DNA of 64,000 nucleotides. Source: Devosia sp. 1566. GTDB lineage: Bacteria; Pseudomonadota; Alphaproteobacteria; Rhizobiales; Devosiaceae. The notes beneath the pieces were generated by a model, which saw nothing but the letters and a program-made list of their open reading frames with translations, searched no databases and had not been told where the DNA came from. The translations under genes were made by a program, and so were the position numbers. Below, in pieces: positions 43,744 to 52,920 of the stretch. Positions within the stretch are counted from its first letter, which is position 1, and each line of letters opens with the position of its first letter. The DNA lies in contig NZ_CP034767.1 in the NCBI RefSeq assembly GCF_004005995.1, positions 1,302,001 to 1,366,000 of the forward strand, in the 5' to 3' direction.

Positions 43744-46442
43744 TGCTGTCGGCCGATTTCGTGATTGCCACGGCTATCGGCTATGTCGGACTGCTCTTCG
43801 TGCTGGCCTATCTGGGTGATCGCCGTGCCCGCGCCAACCAGCGCTCGTTCCTCCATTCCCCCGCTGTTTATACCCTCTCCATCTCGGTCTACTGCACCAG
43901 CTGGACCTTCTACGGCGCCGTCGGCAATGCCGCCCGCAGCGGCCTCGAATTCCTCACCATCTATCTCGGCCCCACGCTCGTTTTCGTGGGCTGGTGGTTC
44001 CTGCTCCGCCGCCTCGTGCGCATCAGCCACCACCAGCGCATCACCTCCGTGGCCGATCTGCTGTCCTCGCGCTTCGGCAAATCCAACCGGCTTGCCGTGC
44101 TGGTGACCTGCATCGCGGTGGTCGGCATCGCCCCCTATATCGCGCTCCAGCTCAAGGCGGTGACCTCGTCCATCCAGGCCGTCGCCGGGGCCTCCGAGTT
44201 CGGGCAGGGGAGCCTCGCCGGCATCGATGATGTCGGCCTCGCGCTCGGCATCGCGGCGGGCATGGCGCTCTTCACCATCCTTTTTGGCACCCGCCATGTG
44301 GACGCCAAGGAGCAGCACCACGGCGTCGTCGCCGCCATTGCCTTTGAAGCCGTGGTCAAGCTCGCCGCGCTCCTGACCGTTGGCATTTTCGTGGTTTATG
44401 TCGGCGGTGGCTTTGAGGCCATCTTCAGCCGGGCGGCCGAGTTGGGCGTCGCCGTCGATGCCGCCAACACCTTTGATAGCCGCTGGTTGACCACGCTTGC
44501 CCTTTCGGTTGCCGCGATTGTTTGCCTGCCCCGGCAGTTCCAGGTCACCGTGGTCGAGAACTCCGACGAGAACCATCTGCGCGTCGCGAGCTGGGCCTTC
44601 CCCGCCTATATGCTGTTGATGAGCCTCTTCATCCTGCCCATTGCGGTGTTCGGGCTCACCACCATGCCCGCAGGCTCCAACCCCGACATGTTCGCCCTGA
44701 CCCTGCCCATGGCCTTTGGCCAGGATGGCTTAGCGCTCCTCGCTTTCATCGGCGGCTTTTCCTCGGCCACCTCCATGATCATCCTTGAGTCCATTGCCCT
44801 CTCGATCATGGTGTCCAACCACATCCTCATGCCCCTGATCCTGCGCTTCAGTGCCGGCAGTAGCGGGGACGGGCAGGGGGTTACGCGGCTGCTCCTCAAT
44901 GCCCGGCGCGTTTCCATCGTGCTGATCTTGTCGCTGGGCTTCTTCTACTTCTTTTTCACCCGCGACTCCGACGCCCTGGCGCCCATTGGCCTCATTTCCT
45001 TCACCGGCATCGCCCAGTTCTTCCCCGCCGTGCTCGCAGCCCTGTTCTGGCGCGAAGCCTCGCTCAAGGCCGCGACCTCTGCTATCGCGCTGGGCTTTGT
45101 CTTCTGGGTCTGGTGCAGCTTCCTGCCGTCCTTCCAGTCCGTTTCCCCGGCGGTCGCCATGCTCCTCGCCCACGGGCCCTGGGGCATCTCCTGGTTGCGG
45201 CCCGAAGCCATGTTCGGTCTCGATGGCTGGGACCCGCTGGCACATGCGGCCTTCTGGAGCCTCACGGTCAACGTCCTCACCCTGACCATCGTCTCGCTCC
45301 TCACCCGCCAGTCAGCCCTCGAGCGCCTCCAGGCCAGCGTCTTCCTTGATGTGTTCAAGCGCGGCCACCACGCCCGCGGCAACTTCGTGCTCGGCTCGGC
45401 CACGGCCAACGATCTCTACTTCGTCGCCGAGCGCGTGCTGGGCGAGCGCCGCGCCGCCGCCCTGTTTGAAACCGCCGCCCGCGAAGCCGGCGTTGGGGCA
45501 GACCAGCTTGATCCCACCCCCGAATTCATCAGCCGGCTCGAGCGCGAGCTCGCCGGCTCCATCGGGGCCGCGTCCGCCCATGTGATGCTCTCCAAGGTCG
45601 TGTCGGGCAGCGACATCTCGCTCGAGGAAATGATGCAGATGGCCGACGAAACCCAGCAGGTCATTGAATATTCCCAGCAGCTCGAGCTCACCTCAGCCGA
45701 GCTGCGCTCCACCGCCCGCCAGCTCGAAGACGCCAATGGCCGTTTGCGCGAACTCGATATCCGCAAGGACGATTTTCTCAGCCAGGTCAGCCACGAAGTG
45801 CGCACCCCCATGACCTCCATCCGCTCCTTTTCCGAAATCCTGCTTGAGGAGCCCGACATCAGCGAACGCCAGCGCCAGCATTTCGTCGGGACCATCCACC
45901 AGGAATCGCTGCGCCTGACCAAGCTGCTCGACGAAATCCTCGATCTCAGCGCCCTTGAGCGCGGCGAACGCGCCTGGGAAAACACGCCCACCGATCCCCA
46001 GGCGGCGCTCGATCGAGCGCTGGTGGTGTGCGAAGCCGCCCTGCGCCAGCATGGCGTCCGGCTCGAATTGGGCGAGCGAGCTCCCGCCGCGCTGGTGGAG
46101 GGCGACGCCGATCGCCTCTGCCAGGTCTTCATCAATCTCATCATCAACGCCATCCGCTACAACAACGCGCCCGCGCCCGTTGTGCGGGTGCAAACCGCTG
46201 TTCGCTCAGGCAGTTACGCCGTCGAGGTGGTGGACAACGGCCCCGGCATTCCCACCGGGGAGCGTACGCTCATTTTCGAGAAATTCAGCCGCGGCAAGCG
46301 GGGCCTCACCGAAAAAGGCGGCGCCGGCCTTGGCCTTGCCATTTCCCGCCAGATCGTCGAGCGCATGCACGGCACGCTCGAACTCGTCGATGGCCCCTTG
46401 CCGGGCGCTTGCTTCCGCGTGCAGCTGCAACTAGCTTGCTGA
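43743..46442 (+). CDS. SLC5 transporter-coupled sensor histidine kinase (CbrA/CrbS type)
   Basis: 899 residues. Residues 1-500 form a sodium:solute-symporter-like membrane domain of about 13 helices (YTLSISVYCTSWTFYGAVG, LPRQFQVTVVEN). A linker and a coiled region (about 620-675) precede the HisKA domain (FLSQVSHEVRTPMTSIRSFSEIL, His684) and the HATPase (INLIINAIRYNN, DNGPGIP, GGAGLGLAIS). No receiver is attached, in line with the separate receiver gene upstream. By analogy with CbrA and CrbS it may sense a metabolite such as acetate or an amino acid. Confidence 0.92.
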   Translation: MLSADFVIATAIGYVGLLFVLAYLGDRRARANQRSFLHSPAVYTLSISVYCTSWTFYGAVGNAARSGLEFLTIYLGPTLVFVGWWFLLRRLVRISHHQRITSVADLLSSRFGKSNRLAVLVTCIAVVGIAPYIALQLKAVTSSIQAVAGASEFGQGSLAGIDDVGLALGIAAGMALFTILFGTRHVDAKEQHHGVVAAIAFEAVVKLAALLTVGIFVVYVGGGFEAIFSRAAELGVAVDAANTFDSRWLTTLALSVAAIVCLPRQFQVTVVENSDENHLRVASWAFPAYMLLMSLFILPIAVFGLTTMPAGSNPDMFALTLPMAFGQDGLALLAFIGGFSSATSMIILESIALSIMVSNHILMPLILRFSAGSSGDGQGVTRLLLNARRVSIVLILSLGFFYFFFTRDSDALAPIGLISFTGIAQFFPAVLAALFWREASLKAATSAIALGFVFWVWCSFLPSFQSVSPAVAMLLAHGPWGISWLRPEAMFGLDGWDPLAHAAFWSLTVNVLTLTIVSLLTRQSALERLQASVFLDVFKRGHHARGNFVLGSATANDLYFVAERVLGERRAAALFETAAREAGVGADQLDPTPEFISRLERELAGSIGAASAHVMLSKVVSGSDISLEEMMQMADETQQVIEYSQQLELTSAELRSTARQLEDANGRLRELDIRKDDFLSQVSHEVRTPMTSIRSFSEILLEEPDISERQRQHFVGTIHQESLRLTKLLDEILDLSALERGERAWENTPTDPQAALDRALVVCEAALRQHGVRLELGERAPAALVEGDADRLCQVFINLIINAIRYNNAPAPVVRVQTAVRSGSYAVEVVDNGPGIPTGERTLIFEKFSRGKRGLTEKGGAGLGLAISRQIVERMHGTLELVDGPLPGACFRVQLQLAC

Positions 46443-46560
46443 TCCGGTGCTGAGGGGCAGACCGCCCTATACTGCGCCCTTCTGACCTATTCTGCCTATT
46501 TTGAACAATATCGCTTATCCATCGTTTATGCCGAACGCTGACACATATTGGAGCTGATGA

Positions 46561-46821
46561 ATGGCCGAAAAGAAGGCGAACTCCGGACTATCCAAGCCTG
46601 TGGAGGTCGGTCCCGACCTGGTGCCGATTGTCGGCAAAGGCCCGATGTCCCGCCCCGACGTCACCAAGAAGGTCTGGGAATACATCAAGAAGAACGACCT
46701 TCAGGACCCCCAGAACAAGCGCAACATCAAGGCCGATGACAAGCTCAAGACCGTGTTCGGCGGCAAGGATACCGTCACCATGTTCGAGATGACAGCCCTG
46801 GTGTCCAAGCACCTCGGCTAG
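46561..46821 (+). CDS. SWIB/MDM2-domain protein
   Basis: 86 residues; GGAG precedes ATG 46561. It is almost all SWIB domain: MSRPDVTKKVWEYIKKNDLQDPQNKRNIKADDKLKTVFGG, TVTMFEMTALVSKHL. SWIB domains occur in eukaryotic chromatin remodelling subunits and, among bacteria, in chlamydiae and several alphaproteobacteria, where they may act in nucleoid structure. The N-terminal tail is lysine-rich and likely disordered. Confidence 0.9.
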   Translation: MAEKKANSGLSKPVEVGPDLVPIVGKGPMSRPDVTKKVWEYIKKNDLQDPQNKRNIKADDKLKTVFGGKDTVTMFEMTALVSKHLG

Positions 46822-46867
46822 TTCTTCCGGCGGGCCGACCGTTTTCGGCGGGGCCCAGCCATTCCGA

Positions 46868-47650
46868 TCAGGCCAGAACCTCGTCGCACAGCACCACTTG
46901 GGTGCCGAAGGCGCCGAGGCTCTGCGCCACCCCGCCGTCGGGCAGCCGGTCCGTGAACAGGCAGGTAATCTTGCTGAACGGCACCACCTTGACCGCCGCC
47001 TCGCGCGTCCACTTGCTGGCATCTGCCGCCAGAAAACTCAGGCGCGAATTTTCCACCAGCGTTGAGGTGATCTGGGCCTCGCTATAACTGAAGTCCAGCA
47101 CCCCATTGCTGGGATGCAGGGCGCCTGCGCCAATAACCGCATAGGACGCATAGAACTTCTCGAAAAACCGCAGCACATCGGCGCCCACCACGTCGCGGTC
47201 ATTGTGCCGCAACAGCCCGCCGGTGAGATGCACCTCGATCTGGGATGCATTACACAGCGTCAGCGCCACATCGATATTGTTGGTGACCACGGTGACCCCC
47301 GCATGCTCGCGCATCGCCTCGGCCACATATTGCACCGTACTCCCAATGCCCATGAACACGGTTGAGCCCGGCTCGATCGCCGCCGCGATACGCTTGCCAA
47401 TGCGTTGCTTGGCGCCGCTGTTCTGCGCCACTCGGGCATGCACCGATATATTATGGGCTTCCACCGGCACGTCGGCGCCGCCATGGAAGCGCCGGGCAAA
47501 GCCCAGATCGCAAAGTGTGTTGATGTCGCGGCGGATTGTTTGCGTCGTCACGCGGTAGCGGGCAGCCAGGGTCTCGATATACTGAGCCCCTTCGGTTTCA
47601 ATGCGAGCAAGAATGTCGCGTTGTCGGCCCGACAGCATGTTCAACCCCAT
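46868..47650 (-). CDS. DeoR-family regulator, GlpR-like
   Basis: About 260 residues from ATG 47650. The N-terminal HTH is DILARIETEGAQYIETLAARYRVTTQTIRRDINTLCDLG followed by RFHGGA, typical of DeoR/GlpR. The C-terminal domain binds phosphorylated sugars (MGIGSTVQYVAEAM, TNNIDVALTL, GGLLR). Being at the end of the ugp cluster it probably answers to glycerol-3-phosphate. The ATG at 47638 is a credible alternative start. Candidate operator at 52729-52746. Confidence 0.9.
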   Translation of the reverse strand: MGLNMLSGRQRDILARIETEGAQYIETLAARYRVTTQTIRRDINTLCDLGFARRFHGGADVPVEAHNISVHARVAQNSGAKQRIGKRIAAAIEPGSTVFMGIGSTVQYVAEAMREHAGVTVVTNNIDVALTLCNASQIEVHLTGGLLRHNDRDVVGADVLRFFEKFYASYAVIGAGALHPSNGVLDFSYSEAQITSTLVENSRLSFLAADASKWTREAAVKVVPFSKITCLFTDRLPDGGVAQSLGAFGTQVVLCDEVLA

Positions 47651-47656
47651 CACGCA

Positions 47657-48403
47657 CTAGCCTAGAAACACCTTCGGGTCGTCGGTGATCACGCCGGTTA
47701 GCCCCGCGGGCCAGAAGGACGCCAGGACCGAGGGCTCGTTGACCGTCCAGGCCCGTACTTTGACGCCGCGCTCGCGCGCTTGTTCCAGAAAGCCGATGCT
47801 GAGCGCCTTGTAGTCGAGGTGCACGCTGCTTGCCGGAATGGCCGCGAGCTGCTCGGCCCAATCCGCCGGCAGCTTGCTCCACAGCATCGCTAGCTCCATC
47901 TCCGGGAACAGCCGATGCATTGCTGCCAATGCCGCGGGGTCAAAGCTCGAAATCATGATCGGGGGCAGCGCAGGGCACCCCTCGATCGCGCTTTGCACAG
48001 CTCCGGTCAGTTGCTCGAGCGAACGGTGGTGCTTGTGCTGCTTGATCTCGATATTGGCGCCCACGCCAAGCTCGCCCAACACCGCCAGCACTTCTTCCAG
48101 TGTCGGGATGCGCTCGCCTTTGAACGCGTCCCCGAACCGGGCGCCGGCGTCGAGTTCGGCCAGCGCACTGCGCGTCAACGCGCCCAGCGAACCCGTGCCC
48201 GTTGTGGTCCGGTCCACGCTGTCGTCGTGGATCACCACCAGGGTGCCGTCCTGGAGCAGGGCCACGTCTAGCTCCACCCATTTGGCGCCCTGTTCAGCCG
48301 CTTCGCGGAAGGCGGCAATGGTGTTTTCCGGCGCGGCGAGCGAGGCGCCACGATGCGCCTGCACTTCGTCCCGCTGCGGGCCGTTAGGGGTGCTGTTGGT
48401 CAT
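47657..48403 (-). CDS. ugpQ: Glycerophosphodiester phosphodiesterase UgpQ
   Basis: 248 residues, cytoplasmic. The GDPD signatures are AHRGASLAAPENTIAAFREAAEQGAKWVELDVALLQDG and VIHDDSVDRTTTG, with the catalytic His pair and Glu/Asp metal ligands. It cleaves glycerophosphodiesters to glycerol-3-phosphate and an alcohol, matching the adjacent importer. Confidence 0.94.
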   Translation of the reverse strand: MTNSTPNGPQRDEVQAHRGASLAAPENTIAAFREAAEQGAKWVELDVALLQDGTLVVIHDDSVDRTTTGTGSLGALTRSALAELDAGARFGDAFKGERIPTLEEVLAVLGELGVGANIEIKQHKHHRSLEQLTGAVQSAIEGCPALPPIMISSFDPAALAAMHRLFPEMELAMLWSKLPADWAEQLAAIPASSVHLDYKALSIGFLEQARERGVKVRAWTVNEPSVLASFWPAGLTGVITDDPKVFLG

Positions 48404-48449
48404 GCGCGTTCCTTCTGCGGTCGTCCTGATCCGCTGCCTCGCCTGGATC

Positions 48450-49502
48450 TCAGGCGAGGGCGTCTGTGCGCCGACCCGTGCTGCTGTTGAACGGGTGGAT
48501 CAGCGAGGCGGGGGCATAAAGCTTGATCGCCGCCCCTTCGGCCAGTTGCGGCCGCCCAGGCACCCGCAGGATCAACGTCTGGTCTGCCAGGCGCACATGC
48601 AGATGGCTTTCGCCGCCAACGGGCTCGAGCAGTTCCACCACGGCGTCGAGCACAATGGTTTCGCCCGCCGGCTTTTCGATCACCAGCTGGTCGGCGCGCA
48701 GGCCGACAATGTCGGTGTTTGCGGGTAGATTGCCCGGGTGGAAGCCTTCGGCGCCGGCCAGGGCCGCGATGGGGATCAGGTTCATCGGCGGCGAGCCAAT
48801 AAAGCTCGCGACAAACAGCGTTGCCGGGCGGTCATAAACCTCAGTTGGCGTGCCGATCTGCTCGACCAGCCCACCATTCATCACCACCAGTCGGTCGGCC
48901 AGAGTCATGGCTTCGAGCTGGTCGTGGGTCACATAAAGGCTGGTGGTCTTGAGCCGGCGCTGCAGGCGGCGGATTTCCACCCTCATCTGCACGCGCAGCT
49001 TGGCGTCGAGGTTCGACAGCGGCTCGTCGAACAGGAATGCGGATGGCTCGCGCACAATGGCGCGGCCCATGGCGACGCGCTGGCGCTGCCCGCCGGACAA
49101 TGCCCGTGGCTTGCGGTCGAGCATTGGCCCGATCTCGAGGATATCAGCGGCTTCCTTGACGCGCCGGTCGATCTCGGCGCGCGGGGTGCCGCGGTTCTTG
49201 AGCCCGTATTCCAGGTTTCCGCGCACCGTCATATGCGGATAAAGCGCGTAGTTCTGGAACACCATGGCGATGTCGCGCTCGGCCGGCTCGGCCTTGACCA
49301 CATCGCGGCCATTGATCTCGATCCGCCCGGAAGTGACGGTTTCCAGCCCGGCCACCATGCGGAGCAGGGTGGATTTGCCGCAACCGGAGGGGCCGACCAG
49401 CACGATCATCTCGCCATCGGCGACATTGAGATTGATGCCTTTGACCGCCATGACATCGCCGCCATAGCTCTTTTGCAGGTCGACTAGGTTGATGGTTGCC
49501 AT
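48450..49502 (-). CDS. ugpC: Glycerol-3-phosphate ABC transporter ATPase UgpC
   Basis: 350 residues from ATG 49502 (MATINLVDLQKSYGG). GPSGCGKST, LSGGQRQRVAMGRAIVREP and FLFDEPLSNLDAKLR, then a MalK-type C-terminal OB fold (GLRADQLVIEK). An in-frame extension upstream lies within ugpE and is rejected. Confidence 0.94.
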   Translation of the reverse strand: MATINLVDLQKSYGGDVMAVKGINLNVADGEMIVLVGPSGCGKSTLLRMVAGLETVTSGRIEINGRDVVKAEPAERDIAMVFQNYALYPHMTVRGNLEYGLKNRGTPRAEIDRRVKEAADILEIGPMLDRKPRALSGGQRQRVAMGRAIVREPSAFLFDEPLSNLDAKLRVQMRVEIRRLQRRLKTTSLYVTHDQLEAMTLADRLVVMNGGLVEQIGTPTEVYDRPATLFVASFIGSPPMNLIPIAALAGAEGFHPGNLPANTDIVGLRADQLVIEKPAGETIVLDAVVELLEPVGGESHLHVRLADQTLILRVPGRPQLAEGAAIKLYAPASLIHPFNSSTGRRTDALA

Positions 49503-49504
49503 AT

Positions 49505-50353
49505 CTATTTTTCCGTTTCGACCAGGCCTTTGACGAACAGGCGCTGCATGAGAAGGATAACGAGCACTGGAGGGAGCATGGCGAGCATCACCGCTGCCAT
49601 GACGAGGTTCCAGTACGGATCGGTGTCGGCACTGGCCGCGAGCCGTTTGATGCCCATGACGATGGTGTAATAGCCGGTGTCGGTGGTCACCAGCAGCGGC
49701 CACAAATACTGCACCCAGCCATAGATGAAGAGGATCACGAATAGCGCGGCGATATTGGTCCGGCTGAGGGGCAGCAGGATGTCGCGGAAGAACTTCATCG
49801 GACCCGCGCCATCCACCCGCGCCGCTTCCATCAGTTCATCGGGAATAGTCAGGAAGAACTGGCGGAACAGGAACGTCGCGGTCGCCGAAGCGATCAGCGG
49901 AATGGTGAGACCGGCATAGCTGTTCAGCATCCCGAGATCCGCCACCACCTTGAAGGTGGGCATGATGCGCACTTCCACCGGCAGCATCAGGGTGATGAAG
50001 ATCATCCAGAAGGCGAGCAGGCGGAACGGGAACTTGAAATAGACGATCGCATAGGCCGAGATGATCGAGATGGCGATCTTGCCGATGGCGATGGTCAGCG
50101 CCATGATCGTGGAATTGATCAGCATCATCCAGACCGGCGGCGCCCCGGCCGAAGACAGGCCGTTGGTGAGCATCCGCGCATAATTGTCGATCATATGCGG
50201 CCCGGGCAGCATGGGCGCTAGCCCACGCGAGAACGCGTCCGCGCCATGGGTGGATGCGATAAACGCCAGGTAGACCGGGAACGCCACCACGGCAACGCCG
50301 ACGATCAGCAGCAGATGCGTCAGGATATTGAGGAAAGGCCTGTTTTCGACCAT
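49505..50353 (-). CDS. ugpE: Glycerol-3-phosphate ABC transporter permease UgpE
   Basis: 282 residues, six helices, with the binding-protein-dependent transport signature EAARVDGAGPMKFFRDILLPLSRTNIAALFVILF. Ends two bases before ugpC. Confidence 0.93.
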   Translation of the reverse strand: MVENRPFLNILTHLLLIVGVAVVAFPVYLAFIASTHGADAFSRGLAPMLPGPHMIDNYARMLTNGLSSAGAPPVWMMLINSTIMALTIAIGKIAISIISAYAIVYFKFPFRLLAFWMIFITLMLPVEVRIMPTFKVVADLGMLNSYAGLTIPLIASATATFLFRQFFLTIPDELMEAARVDGAGPMKFFRDILLPLSRTNIAALFVILFIYGWVQYLWPLLVTTDTGYYTIVMGIKRLAASADTDPYWNLVMAAVMLAMLPPVLVILLMQRLFVKGLVETEK

Positions 50354-50363
50354 GACCGGCCTC

Positions 50364-51248
50364 CTAGTATTGCACGCGCCGTTCGACCCAGCGGAACTGG
50401 ACGACGGTCAAAGCGATAACGATCAGCATCAGCAGCACGGACTGGGCCGCCGACGAGCCGATATTGAGGCCGACAAAGCCGTCGGCATAAACCTTGTACA
50501 CCAGCGTGTTGGTGGCGCCCGCAGGGCCGCCGGCGGTGGTGCCGTCGATGATGCCGAAAGTGTCGAACATCGCGTAGTTGATGTTGACGATCATCAAGAA
50601 GAAGGTCGTGGGCGACAGCAGCGGGAACACAATGGTCCAGAACCGCTTGAACGGGCCGGCGCCATCGATAGCGGCCGCCTCGATCAGTGATTTGGGCACC
50701 GATTGCAGACCCGCCACGAAGAACAGGAAGTTATAGGAAATCTGCTTCCAGCTGGCCGCGATGATCACGAGGATCATGGCGTCGTTGCCGTTCACCCGGT
50801 GGTTCCAGCGATAACCGAACGCATCCAGCAGATAGGGCACGATGCCGATCGTGGGGTTGAACATGAACCACCACAGGATACCCGCAACGATCGGCGCCAC
50901 CGCATAGGGCCAGACCAGGAGCGTGGTGTAGAACTTGCCCGAGCGCAACAGCCGGTTAACCGCCACAGCCAGCAACAGCGCCACGCCCATCGAGAGGATG
51001 GTGACGCCAACGGCGAACACCGCCGTGTTGGATGCCGCGCGCAGGTAGCCGGGGTCGGCGAACAAGCGGGTATAGTTCTGGAACCAGATAAAGGTGGTCC
51101 GGAAGCCGAACGGATCTTCGCGTTCAAAGCTCGACCGGACTGCCTGGGCCGCGGGCCACAGGAAGAAGATGATGGTGATGATCAGCTGCGGCGCCAGCAG
51201 CGCGTAAGGCAGCAGTTTGTTGGGGAAAATCGTGCGTTTGGACTGCAT
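50364..51248 (-). CDS. ugpA: Glycerol-3-phosphate ABC transporter permease UgpA
   Basis: 294 residues, six helices. The segment [28 protein letters not shown] and the [28 protein letters not shown] coupling loop identify UgpA. It lies ten bases upstream of ugpE. Confidence 0.93.
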   Translation of the reverse strand: MQSKRTIFPNKLLPYALLAPQLIITIIFFLWPAAQAVRSSFEREDPFGFRTTFIWFQNYTRLFADPGYLRAASNTAVFAVGVTILSMGVALLLAVAVNRLLRSGKFYTTLLVWPYAVAPIVAGILWWFMFNPTIGIVPYLLDAFGYRWNHRVNGNDAMILVIIAASWKQISYNFLFFVAGLQSVPKSLIEAAAIDGAGPFKRFWTIVFPLLSPTTFFLMIVNINYAMFDTFGIIDGTTAGGPAGATNTLVYKVYADGFVGLNIGSSAAQSVLLMLIVIALTVVQFRWVERRVQY

Positions 51249-51274
51249 TGGGGCTCGCTGGCTGGGCCTCGGAT

Positions 51275-51303
51275 GAAGACCCGCACCATTGGCGCGGGTC
51301 TTC
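51275..51303 (-). other. Intercistronic hairpin between ugpB and ugpA
   Basis: GAAGACCCGC and GCGGGTCTTC form a perfect 10-bp stem with a nine-base loop, 14 bases past the ugpB stop. No U run follows. Confidence 0.65.
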
Positions 51304-51317
51304 CTGGCGTTAGCGGA

Positions 51318-52643
51318 TTAGCTGTTGTTGGCTTCGAAATCGCGCAGGATGGCGTTGCCGCGGTCCACGGCGCTGTCCAGTGCTTCCTGGGCGGTCTTCT
51401 GGCCGGCCAGCATGGCCTCGAACTCGGCGTCCACGGCATCGCGGACCTGGGTCAGGTTGCCGAAGCGCACGCCCTTGGAGTTGGCTGTGGGAGTGCCGCG
51501 CATGATCTGCTCGATGGCAATGTCTGAACCCGGGTTCTCGGCGTAGTAGCCCTGCTCCTGGCCCAGCTCATAGGCAGCCGTGGTGATCGGTAGGTAGCCG
51601 GTGAACTGGTGCCAATCGGCCTGCACTTCGGGCTGGCTCAGATAGGTGAAGAACTTGGCGACGCCCGAATACACTTCGTCGGACTTGCCGTTCAGCACCC
51701 ACAAGGTGGCGCCGCCGATGATCGAGTTCTTCGGTTCGTCGATCAGGTCGTCATAATAGGGCAGGGGCGCAAAGCCGACTTCGAAGTCCACGGCATTGCG
51801 GATAACGCCAGCGCGGCCAGCCGAGGAGTTCATGAACATCGCGCATTCCTGCGCCACGAACTTGGGCTGCGAATCGTTGCCGCCCACCGGGCCGCCATAC
51901 TGGAACAGGCCTTCGTCAGCCCACTTCTTGAGATTGCCCCAATGCTTTACGACGGCTTCATTGTTGAAGGTCAGCTCGGCGGCCGGGCCACCAAAGCCGT
52001 TTTCCAGCGTGCCGAAGGGCTGGTCGTGCAGCGCCGACATGTTTTCGGTGTGGATCCAGGTGATCCAGGCCGTGGTGAAGCCGCACTTGGCTGCGCCGGA
52101 ATCGACGATCTTGCGCGAGAATTCTTCCACTTCCGCCCAGGTCTTGGGCGCGACTTCCGGATCAAGGCCGGCTTTTTCGAACACGTCCTTGTTGTAGTAG
52201 AAAATGGGCGTGGACGAGTTGAAGGGCATCGACAGGATGTTGCCTTCGGTGTCCGAATAATAGCCAACCACCGGCTGCAGGAACGCGCTCGGATCCCAGG
52301 GCTCGCCCTTGTCGGTCATCAGCTGGTGCACGGGGTAAACGGCGCCCTGGGCGGCCATCATCGTGCCGGTGCCAACTTCATAAACCTGCACGATGGCGGG
52401 CTGCTCGTTGGCGCGGAACGCCGAAATCGCGGCGTTCAGCGTTTCAGGATAGGTGCCCTTGAAAACCGGGGTAACCTTGTACTCGGTCTGGCTTTCATTG
52501 AAGCCCTGCGCCACTTCCTCGAGCTTTTCGCCGAGTTCGGCGCTCATGGCGTGCCACCAGGTGATTTCGGTCTGGGCATAGGCCGGTGTTGCCGACATCA
52601 CGGCGACCAGTCCTGCAGACAACAGCAAAGCGTTTTTGAACAT
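51318..52643 (-). CDS. ugpB: Glycerol-3-phosphate-binding protein UgpB
   Basis: 441 residues from ATG 52643 (GGGAG five bases upstream, better than the ATG at 52655). Signal peptide ends TPAYAQ-TEI. UgpB hallmarks: ITWWHAMSAELGEKLEEVAQGFNESQ, FKGTYPETLNAAISAFRA, MPFNSSTPIFYYNKDVFEKAGLDP, FTTAWITWIHTENMSALHDQPF and GGATLWVLNGKS. It captures glycerol-3-phosphate or glycerophosphodiesters in the periplasm. Confidence 0.95.
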   Translation of the reverse strand: MFKNALLLSAGLVAVMSATPAYAQTEITWWHAMSAELGEKLEEVAQGFNESQTEYKVTPVFKGTYPETLNAAISAFRANEQPAIVQVYEVGTGTMMAAQGAVYPVHQLMTDKGEPWDPSAFLQPVVGYYSDTEGNILSMPFNSSTPIFYYNKDVFEKAGLDPEVAPKTWAEVEEFSRKIVDSGAAKCGFTTAWITWIHTENMSALHDQPFGTLENGFGGPAAELTFNNEAVVKHWGNLKKWADEGLFQYGGPVGGNDSQPKFVAQECAMFMNSSAGRAGVIRNAVDFEVGFAPLPYYDDLIDEPKNSIIGGATLWVLNGKSDEVYSGVAKFFTYLSQPEVQADWHQFTGYLPITTAAYELGQEQGYYAENPGSDIAIEQIMRGTPTANSKGVRFGNLTQVRDAVDAEFEAMLAGQKTAQEALDSAVDRGNAILRDFEANNS

Positions 52644-52728
52644 GCTCACTCCCATGTTATTGCGCTGGGAGCTTTTCGTCCCAAGCTTGGCACCACTTGA
52701 TAGCATCGATTCTTCCTTTGCAAACTGA

Positions 52729-52746
52729 AATGCTCATTTGAACATT
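52729..52746. promoter_or_regulatory. Candidate DeoR/GlpR operator upstream of ugpB
   Basis: Imperfect palindrome AATGCTC-ATTT-GAACATT (one mismatch), resembling GlpR half-sites (ATGTTC/GAACAT). A second GAACAT half-site is at 52876-52881 (GTTCATGTGAAC, 52869-52880), near the divergent Na/Pi gene. Confidence 0.45.
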
Positions 52747-52802
52747 CAAGAAGGGGGGTTGATGGCCTTGCTGCAGCCTGCTTAGGCTTCTAGTTGGAGC
52801 AC

Positions 52803-52820
52803 CTAACCGTTTTATGACAG
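52803..52820 (-). promoter_or_regulatory. Candidate PhoB box between ugpB and the Na/Pi cotransporter
   Basis: On the minus strand the site reads CTGTCATAAAA then CGGTTAG, matching 15 of 18 positions of the consensus CTGTCAT-4-CTGTCAT, with a perfect first half. It is about 160 bp upstream of ugpB and 100 bp upstream of the divergent phosphate transporter, both typical Pho-regulon members. Confidence 0.5.
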
Positions 52821-52920
52821 CGCACAGCGTCATTCGCGGTTTTGCCCCAAGCAGTTGCATCACTGGGGTTCATGTGAACATCATAGGGGCTGGCCATTTG
52901 GCCGCTCAAGGAGGCGTCGT

